Assembly (NCBI GenBank): GCA_024811115.1 | Contig: JAKOGH010000261.1 | Coordinates: forward strand, 248,001 to 312,000 | Direction: 5' to 3' | Source of the DNA: Terana coerulea | Lineage: Eukaryota > Basidiomycota > Agaricomycetes > Polyporales > Phanerochaetaceae | Length of the DNA stretch: 64,000 bases | Shown here: positions 56,154-64,000 of the stretch, piece by piece | Position numbering within the stretch: position 1 is the first letter of the stretch | Layout: every line of letters begins with the position of its first letter | The notes under the pieces: model-generated | Database searches by the model: none | What the model saw: only the letters and a program-made list of their open reading frames with translations | Told to the model about the DNA's origin: nothing | Translations under genes and position numbers: made by a program

Positions 56154-59100
56154 CTACTTCTTACTGTCCTTGGCGTCCTTAGTGTCGAAGTCATCAGCAA
56201 CCCATGAACTAGACAACGAGAATGGCTTGGGGCTGCCTTCTTCCTTCTTCGCCCTCACATCCGGTGATATGGTCTTCATCGGAATGACTCCCGGAAGCGG
56301 TCCCCAACTGAACCCTGACGGAGGTGGCGGATTGGTCGCTGACGCTGCACCCGGAGACTTCTTCAGTTGCGCAGACTTCTGATGTTTCGGCTCACGATGA
56401 CGCGAACCGTGAGGGACGCTGGGAGTAGGCGAACCCGGAGACTCTGGGGACTGGAAGCTGGGCATGCTCCAGGGTTGCATCGGCGTTTTCGGTAGCTGGA
56501 TGTTGGCAGCTGGGGGACCTGCCGCGAACGAGGAGTCGCCAGCGAACGAGTTCTCTCTCTTCTTCTCGGGACTCATGAACTCCAAAAGCGGCGCCGGTGC
56601 TTCCACTGCTTGCATGTTGAGCCGAGACTCCTGCCTTGCACGCAGTAGGGCACCCTTCAGCTTCTGGGCAGCTCGCTCGGCATTTAGAGCCGCCGCTGTT
56701 GTTGCCGCCACGCTGGGAGTGACCTCCGTGTTGCGCTTGCTCGGACTCGACCGGAAGTCAAGAGCCGTTCGCTTGTTCTGCGCACTCTTGAGGTCAAGCT
56801 TTGCCATCCGCTGTGTGAGCCGGGCTACATCATCTTTTTGCTGTTCTATGGCAATGTCGATGTTGCGGTATGTACGGCTGATGGTATCCAATGAAGGAGC
56901 TCTGGGGTCCAGGTAAGTGACTGTTGACCCAGACGCGCATAACGTAACCTTCGTCGTACCTGAGACCCGCTTTACCCATCTTGAGTTGGCTAAGCCTCTT
57001 CTTGGAAGCACTCAGATGGTCTTCCAGCTTCTGAACCCTGTCGCGAAGAGTCTACATCTCACATCAGCCCAGCGCCCGGCGAAATTAAAGAAAGACTCAC
57101 GTGGATTCCCCTGCGAAGCTGCTGCTGAGTCTCCAGGTGTTCTGGCCCCAGCGTCCGCGCCCCTTCAGCATCTTGGCAAAATCGGCATCATTCTTCGCCT
57201 TGCTGAAACGCACTATCTCCTCCTTGCGCATAGTAGCTGTAGATAGTGGCTTGAGCAATTCAAACCTCGCGCTCGGAGGGATGATGACGCTCACCTTTCA
57301 GCATTGCAGTTTCCAACTCACGAAGCGCCTTTGAGTAGCTGGATCTGACGTCCTTCAGACTTGCGACATCCTTCTCCAGCGATTTCAGAAGCACGCTGAA
57401 CTCCACAGCGTCTGCGACACCGAACTTGTCTGGTTTAGTCAAATCAGCCTTCGTCCGACTGATTTTCTTCGGTTGGTAGTTGGCCGTCCTCTTGGCGGGC
57501 ACTTGGCTTGCAAGCTGAGCCAGCTGGAGAGATGTTTCGTCAGCATGAAAACACAGAAGTCAAAGGCTAAGCTACATACGCCCGCTAAATCTCGTGTCAT
57601 ATTGAGACATAGCTGGATGGTCTCCTTCTGCATTCCATCCTCTAAGCTTGCCAATGGATCAGGGGCCCGTTGAGGTGAAACCTGAGTTCCAGCTGCAGGT
57701 GCGGCAGGAGCCGACGGCTTGACCGGAGTGGCGGGGCTGCACCGAACAAGGTGCCGGCGGCCGGCGCCGCGGTGGGTTGGCCGAAGAATGAAGGAGTAGC
57801 AGGAGCAGGAGTAGCGGTGGGCGGCGACTTTCCGAACAGCGGCCCAGAGGCCGGTACTGCCGGAGGCGTCGCCGGCAGAGCTGGGGCCTTCATACCAAAC
57901 AGTCCTCCAGAAGGCAGCGGCGGTAGGTTGAGCGGTGGTGGCGTAGGCGCAGGGTTTGCGCCGAAGAGTCCACCCGCAGGCGGTGTACCAGGTTTTGTGC
58001 CGAAAAACCCGCCCGCCGGAGGAGGGGTAGGCTTTTGGCCAAACAAACCCGCCCGATGGGAAAGTTGGCGGCGTGCTGGACGATCCAGCTGCCGGCGGAG
58101 TAGTCGTGGTGGGTGTTGCGCTCAGCGGAGAACTGAACACCGATGCTGCCTTCGGGACGGGAGCCTGAACCCCTGAGCCGGGCGGTTTGATTGGCGTGCT
58201 ACTGGCAGGCGGAGCGAAGAAACTGGAGGAGGATGGTGCAGGGGAGGGCGTGAGCGTGAAGGGAGCTGGTTTAGGCACCGGGGGAGGCGGTCCAAACATT
58301 GACGAGAGTGGTGGTGTCTTTGGTCTACCCTTGGATGGCGCCGGCTCTTCAGACGTCGGACTGGGGGTTGCCTGAGCAGAGGCAGGTTTAGGAAGCGAAG
58401 GTGTGCCAGTGCTCGCTTCAGCTGGGACCGGAGACTTTGAAGGGAGCGGCAACTTCTCAGTAGTATCGTCGTCGCTGCCTGCGACAACCGGGGCACTTGC
58501 CAAAGGCGAGCTCCTTGTTGGACGTGTAGATGGCCGTGTTGTGCCAAATGGCGATGGAGTTGGTGCCAACGAAGCGCTAATGGGAACTGGGGAAGCGACG
58601 TCGGGTGGAGAGGTCCCCTTTCCTGATGGGGCTTCGTCCTCCTTGTCGCTTGCGGCTGGTGACGGAGCCTTAGACTTGACAGGACTATCTGGAGGGGTTG
58701 ACGAAACGAGGTGTATGGTTGGGCCTTCAGCTGGTGGAAGCTGGACGACTTCGGGGCTTCCGGGCAGCGCCAAGCCAGACCGTTTCTTCGCAGGCTTCGC
58801 TTGCTCTTCCCCAACATCCTCCTCGTCGTCCTCATCCTCTGGCTCTTCCTCCTCTTCGTCTTCTTCCTCTTCGTCGCCCCGAGGAAGATACTCAGAGCCT
58901 TCGTCACTGAATGTTTCGGATATAAAAGATGAAGCATCATCATCATCATCGTCGTCATGATCTTCATCGTCTTCCTCCCCTTCGCCTTCGGAGTCTGTAG
59001 CGCGAGTAGCCTTGGCGAGTGCCTTGCCCTTCTTCGGCGAGCCTATGTAACCATGATTAATGTTGCAGCTATCGACGAGCACGCTAAGAAAAACGTACCT

Positions 59101-62100
59101 TCCGTAGATGGAGCCTTATCCTTCCTATCCAAAGGAACCCCAAAGACCGACGTCCGCTTGGACAGCTCGGCGTCTGTGGGTAAGGGTGGTGGCTTGCTAA
59201 ACACTGAGACTGGTGTCTTCGAGGTCTCCGGTTCCTTCTTCGCCGCATCAGTGTTGCTTCGTAATAGCTCTCCGAACGGTTTCTTCTCGCCACTTGCGAA
59301 AGATCCGAAGCCGCCAGAGCCCGTAAATGCGCTGAAGCCTTGCGCGCTTGCGCTATTGCTGCCCAGCCCAGAGAACGCCGACTGGCCAAAGGCAGGCTGT
59401 GCGCCAAATGGAGACGGTGTCGAGGGAGCGCCAAAGGGCGACTTGGCCTCGGTGCTGGGAGATGCGGTAGATGAAGCACCAAATGAGGAGGTAGCACCGA
59501 ATACGGGTTTCGAGGAGCCTGCTGCTGTGGTACTTGGAGGAGTAGGAGTGGCTGGAGAAGCCGAGAGAGCTGGTGGTGCGCTGCCGAAGGCACTAGTGGT
59601 AGTTGGTGTTTTCGGAGGGTTGAAGAATGGCGACGATGACGGAGTCGTCGACCCAAAGGCACCAAAGCCAGAATCCAGCTTGCTAAAGGGCGACGGGGTG
59701 GAAGTCAGCCCAGCAAAAGCGCCGGTACTGGGACCTGGGGCACTACTCGTGAAAGGTGAGGCGGCGGGTGTGGTCGTCGCAGGACTTGGAGTGCTTGGGC
59801 TGCCGAAGGCGGACGTCGTTTTCGCGGGCGTGGATGGCTGCGCATTACCGAATACAGACGGCGTTGTAGCAGGAGTATCTACGGGTTTCTCTGCATCGAT
59901 CTTCTTGTTTCCTTCATCGCTCAGTGAACCCTCAGCAGGTTTTGCTTCAGTCGGCTTCGCTGGCAAACCAAAGGCCGACGTCCCGCTTGATGCAAAGGCT
60001 GCAAATCCGCCGGAGCTACCTGGAGACTTGAAAGGGGAGGCTTCAGCGGGTTTCGACTCCCCAGACGCTGGCTGTGCGGTTGTACCGAATGCTGACGTTC
60101 CTCCTGAGGCAAAGCCCGCAAAACCTCCACCTGAACTAGTCGCAGAAGAACCAAAGCCAGATGAAGGAGAAGATGACGCAAACGACGACTGGCCGAATGA
60201 AGATTGGCCGAAGGCAGATTGGCCAAATGCTGGCTTACTGCCGAAGCTCGTCTGGCCAAACGCTGACGACGACGAGGCAGGTTGCGGGGTGGAGAAGCCT
60301 GAGCTTCCGAAGGCAGGTGAAGCCGACGCAGTTGTCGCGCTTGAACCGGCACTGGGTGTAGGCGTTGAGCTTGACCCAAAGGGTGATGGTGATGACCCGC
60401 CAAATGCACCGAAGCCAGTCGCAGGCTTGAGGACGCTGCCAAACGAGCTGCCGGAGCCGAAGGTAGATGTTTGGTTGGTTGCAGGTGGTGTTGTGGGTGT
60501 GCCAAACGATCCAAACATTCCAGATGTACCGGTGGGCTTGTTGTCCCGAGGCTCCGACGTGTCACCAGAGCCCCCAGAGATAATCCACCGAAACCTGAAT
60601 CAGCGCCGGTGTCCGTGGCCATGGTGTCCTCAGCTGTGGACATCTGCGACTGGGATGCTGAGATTGCCATTGGGGATGCCAACGCAGGGCTGGTCGGTGT
60701 TGGTGGAGCCAGACTACTCGAGCCGAAAGCGGATTGGCCGAACTTCGCGGTCCCACCAGAAGCGAATTGTCCAAAGCCTGCGTTGCTCGACGGGGAGGAT
60801 GTAGATCCAAATGTAGGTGGAGACGCCACAGTCGCCCCAAAGGGGGAAGGCTGCCCAAAAGCCGACGGCTTGCCAAAAGCTGTCTGGCCGAACGCTGAGG
60901 GAGCACTCGTTTGTCCAAATGGCGACGAAGAAGGTGACTTGCTCGGTGGCGACGCAGCTGGCTGGGCAAAGGGGCTTGGTTTGGGTGTCTCGGCCGCAGC
61001 GGGCTTGTCATCCATGTCGACTGTTTCCATGCTGTCGCTTGTGGTCTTCTCCACCGCTATACTGGGAGTGACCATTCCAGGACAGCGCTTGCCTTGGGTG
61101 TTGATGACATTCCACCCGACCAGCGTTCCATCGCTTGCATATGCATACAGGACTGGCTGGGGTGGTAGCTCCTGGTCCTCCCCGGAAGCTGTCTTATGAC
61201 TGTACGGGGCCGCACTGGTAAGATCAAAGCAAAGACCAAGTAGAACTGTATCGTTCATATCCTGGTCGAGTGGCACAGTCGGCGTAGACGTCTCCTCGAG
61301 AGTGAAGTTCGTCCAAGAATCCTTTCCATCTTCTCCAGTAACGAGCCCTATGAGGCCGATATCAGACGACGTACTGTCACCAGCGAAGGAAAGTATCTTC
61401 GTAGGTTCCCATTGTCGCAGCATGGTAGTGAAACGTCCTGGAGGACGCAAGCCGGGGAACGGCAAGTACGGTGCGGCAAGTTTTACTTCAGTGACCGTTG
61501 ATGCTTTGCTGTCCAGAGACATGATAATATGTGTTTGTTCGGATTCAGGGGTCAATTCGCCTTGTGGGCTGTAAACGCAGTAGAATTCCGTGATGGGCAA
61601 CCAAAACATGGCAATGGCGCTCTGAGACGATACAGATGTAGGAGGCGGCACCTTCATCTTCACTTTCGATGTGTCATCAGGGGAATAGGTAGCAATCGCA
61701 CCGTCCTGCGTTGCAATAGCCAATTGCTTGCCTTTCGGCGACCAAGATACTGTGTATGTCAAGTTAGTGTCGCTAATGTTGCTACAACTGCTGAAGTCAA
61801 TCTACTTACTGGAGGCGGGAGAAGTCTTCGGGGTTCCACCACTTTGCCACCCTCCTACGGTTTGCAGTTTCTGCACGTCCAATAATTCCACTTGTAAGGC
61901 GTCGGCGGGACCACCTGGTCCGTACAGTACAGCCACGAGGTCGGCGAGGTCTCCAGGATTTGGGCATATATCCCGGGGGGCGGTACCGGTGGACGACGGA
62001 AATATGGATAGAGGCTTGAGATCATCCGTTCCCGGGGAAGAAAATGCTACGGTGTCATATACAACTATTCCTCCCTGAACCAGACCAACTAGGAGCCTAG

Positions 62101-62584
62101 AGTCATGGGCGGCGAAGCGTAATACATTCGGCTGTCCAGACAGCGGTAGGGTACGCCTTGGAGTGAATGGAATGGTTGATTCAGATCCGGGGACGTGAAC
62201 GCCCCACGCAGGTCAGCGAGACCGGAGATGACAATGCCTAATATATGAGTTTTAATTACAAGGGCGTGGATTACGACGCGTAAAACGTACTGTGGCCACC
62301 ACTGGACGAGTATGTCGCAGCTGCGAAACATCCTATTGCGTTTGCTGTAGCAAAAGGACACCCCGACCGGGTAGCGTGTCAAGCTTGAGAGCCTCTGGGG
62401 ATAATTGGACGCGTGCCCGCTTATTCAAGAGACGGAGGGCAAGAAACTAATTACAAACATGAGCACTAAAGAAGTTAGCAGACATATATATGACACGTAC
62501 CTCTGCCTCTTTGTCCTCCGCCTCCTTCTCAGACCTCTTCAGCTGTTGGGAAGACCCGGGCTGTATGCGGTTCACGTTCAGCAT
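56154..62584 (-). CDS. NUP159: Nucleoporin NUP159/NUP214, interrupted by several one-base indels
   Basis: The order fits Nup159/Nup214. First an N-terminal beta-propeller (LNKRARVQLSPEALKLDTLP, QPNVLRFAAHDSRLLVGLVQ, ASISWSPKGKQLAIATQDGA, EFYCVYSPQGELTPESEQTH, VLYAYASDGTLVGWNVINTQ). Then a long FG-rich middle (many SFG, AFG, PFG and GLFG units, about 57700-61050) with an acidic tract (58860-58975), and a C-terminal coiled coil (FSVLLKSLEKDVASLKDVRS, RNIDIAIEQQKDDVARLTQR). The last exon ends DTKDAKDSKK at 56154. Predicted length is about 1,950 aa. Five places need a base added or removed: near 62366-62368, 62189-62192, 60571-60575, 58045-58050 and 57733-57736 (+ coordinates). Nup159 sits on the cytoplasmic face of the pore and recruits Dbp5 for mRNA export. 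The start ATG 62584 (MLNVNRIQPGSSQQLKRSEK) is the first plausible one but an upstream exon is possible. Confidence 0.9.
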
Positions 62585-62975
62585 GACTTGCGGGCGCGTG
62601 TGATTGCCCGTGGCGGTTTGGCCAACTTCGGTCTTTCAAAGGCAGAGAAGTAGCGTGATATGTCGTGTTGGTCGTCAGTTAAAGCCGTGCGAGACGTGGG
62701 AGATGTGGTGTGGGCACCTGCCAGCCCTTCCAGGTTGTGGTTGAGGTCAGAGCGCGGACGCTGGAGGTGACGCGCCTGAATTTCACGTTGACGGAACCGA
62801 CAATTGACCAAAACGTTCACCCTGGCGCTCTTTCACTGTGCAACGGACACCCTGCCATCTCGTTCACTCTCTGCTAGGCCGGTGACTTACACATGCTCTG
62901 GATTTAATGTCTATGTAATAGCGACTCTGTGCGGGATCTCGTCTCCAAACACGCCCAGCCTGCGCACACGCCACG
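62585..62975. promoter_or_regulatory. Divergent promoter region NUP159 / phosphatase-like gene
   Basis: 391 bp between divergent starts. Frames on both strands run through it (for example 62578-62820 on -) but without splice support. No known operator recognised. Confidence 0.4.
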
Positions 62976-64000
62976 ATGTCAGCTCCAGGTCCGTCGACCA
63001 GAACGGAGGACTTCCTACTACCGAATCCTCAGCCTCATGCACAGCAGCGGCCAGGCATGTACCTTCATGGTGTCACGAAACCATTCATTGAACCATTTTG
63101 CGGTCGCTAGGTGTAATGACTCGCTTACACAATCTATTCCCCTCTCATGATCACGCAGAGGCACTCGACTCTCCCAAGGCTGAAGGATCGCGGGAGTCCC
63201 TCCACGAAAGAAGCCCAAGCCCCCACCGCAATTCATAAAGGTCCGAATGGTCACTTGGAACATGCATGATTCTCTACCGAAGGTGTGCAAATATCTTCTC
63301 ACACCTAGAGCGTTACATTAAGTACGCGGTATAGGGGGATCTTGAAGAGCTTCTTGGAGGCATTCACGCGGATTCGGTCGTGTCGTCTGCCTCTGGCTCA
63401 CTTCCTAACTTCCCGGACAACGGCGAACACCCTTTTCACTTGATCGTCGTGTGAGTGCTGGGCTGTTTGATGCGGACGTCTTGTTCACGTTCGATGATTA
63501 GTGCAGGCCAGGAGTGCCCAAGTCTCACAGGTACGCCCCCGTCGGGAAATTTTGATTTTGCAGCTCAACTATGTATCAGGCCTGCCCTTGTCACTTGGTG
63601 CTGGCTTCAAGCTCAAGGATAAAGATCGAGATAAGAGCAAAGAGAAGGAGAGGGAGAAAGACCTCCCAGAACGGCCCTCAAGTATTCAAGGCCTAGAAGT
63701 TCCTGGGAGGGATAAAGAGCCAGACCTTGAGGAGAAGCCGCGTGCGCGTACTCGCCATAGGTCCCTTCGGCATCTTTCGGCGCACGGTCGACATAGTCAT
63801 GAAGAAGCGTCCTCAGCACCTGGGTCGTCACACGACCACCATGCACCATATGGATGGACATCCATGCTGGAGGATTGGTATGTCAATGGTGGTCCTGACC
63901 CTGGGCATGTAACATCCCCGACGCCAGTACCTTTGCAAGACGGGCAAAGCACCTCTGCATATCTGGACGATACTGATGTTGCACTATCCGCCAAGGCTAA
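62976..64000 (+). CDS. Inositol-polyphosphate-phosphatase-like / exo-endonuclease-phosphatase protein, 5' part
   Basis: Proposed exons are 62976-63058, 63186-63282, 63335-63450, 63502-63530 and 63580 to the window edge, open at the end. Splicing gives MSAPGPSTRTEDFLLPNPQP, a Pro/Lys-rich PPRKKPKPPPQFIKVRMV, then TWNMHDSLPKGDLEELLGG, and later HPFHLIVVAGQECPSL. The strand-turn motifs VRMVTWNMHDS and LIVVAGQECP are the first two landmarks of the DNase-I-like/IPPc phosphatase fold (metal-site Asn and Glu). A charged, disordered insertion follows (KLKDKDRDKSKEKEREKD) and then GWTSMLEDWYVNGGPDP. Such enzymes remove phosphate from phosphoinositides or inositol phosphates. The catalytic Asp/His part lies beyond the window, so the substrate class is inferred. 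The first intron (63059-63185) is longer than usual and could hide a further exon. Confidence 0.75.

Noticed and set aside
58957..60804. 615-codon plus-strand ORF
   Set aside because: It is antisense to the FG-repeat region of NUP159; Gly/Ser/Pro codon bias keeps several frames open. The minus strand carries the FG units and propeller motifs.

Overview
The window is nuclear DNA of a filamentous basidiomycete, most likely an Agaricomycete wood-decay or litter fungus. Genes are closely packed and cut by many GT-AG introns of about 45-70 bp, with RCTRAY-like branch sites. Products are typically fungal: a secreted bicupin oxalate decarboxylase, an SPX phosphate transporter, a BioD-BioA fusion, MUB1, PHO88/SND3 and NUP159. 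I cannot name the species. I see no bacterial-style operon, CRISPR array, tRNA, rRNA or autonomous transposon.

Layout. 1-0.7 kb: 3'-truncated CCCH zinc-finger gene (-). 2.4-4.6 kb: unrecognised coiled-coil gene (-). 4.6-7.3 kb: no recognised gene. 7.3-8.4: RING E3 (+). 9.0-11.0: ERV41 (-). 11.6-12.9: HUS1 (+). 13.1-13.9: isochorismatase-fold hydrolase (-). 14.15-15.05: MYND protein (+). 15.6-16.7: Maf pyrophosphatase (-). 17.1-20.7: SPX phosphate transporter (+). 20.7-21.6: a 233-bp near-perfect inverted repeat. 22.5-28.9: ABCC transporter with 31 exons (+). 29.2-32.4: VPS34 (-). 32.8-33.7: PHO88/SND3 (-). 34.0-36.0: oxalate decarboxylase (-). 36.0-38.8: gene-poor. 38.8-39.3: HSP10 (-). 39.9-42.9: MUB1 (-). 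43.4-44.6: two small unknown genes (-). 45.0-47.8: BioDA (+). 48.0-49.9: MFS transporter (-). 51.7-53.1: membrane-anchored cupin (-). 54.0-55.0: SH3 protein (-). 55.2-56.1: pICln (+). 56.2-62.6: NUP159/NUP214 (-). 63.0-64.0: 5' part of an inositol-polyphosphate-phosphatase-like gene (+).

Genes do not form one pathway. Most are housekeeping functions: ER/Golgi trafficking (ERV41, SND3, VPS34), genome checkpoint (HUS1), nuclear pore and snRNP assembly (NUP159, pICln), mitochondrial folding (HSP10), and cofactor and phosphate metabolism. Two loci are accessory or lifestyle-related: oxalate decarboxylase and the membrane-anchored cupin.

A striking property cuts across the window. At least seven otherwise convincing genes are broken by single-base frameshifts, nearly all at short G, C, A or T runs, while other long genes (ABCC, VPS34, MUB1, oxalate decarboxylase) read through without any error. 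This looks like homopolymer error in an unpolished assembly rather than mass pseudogenisation, and it matters to anyone using translated proteins from this contig.
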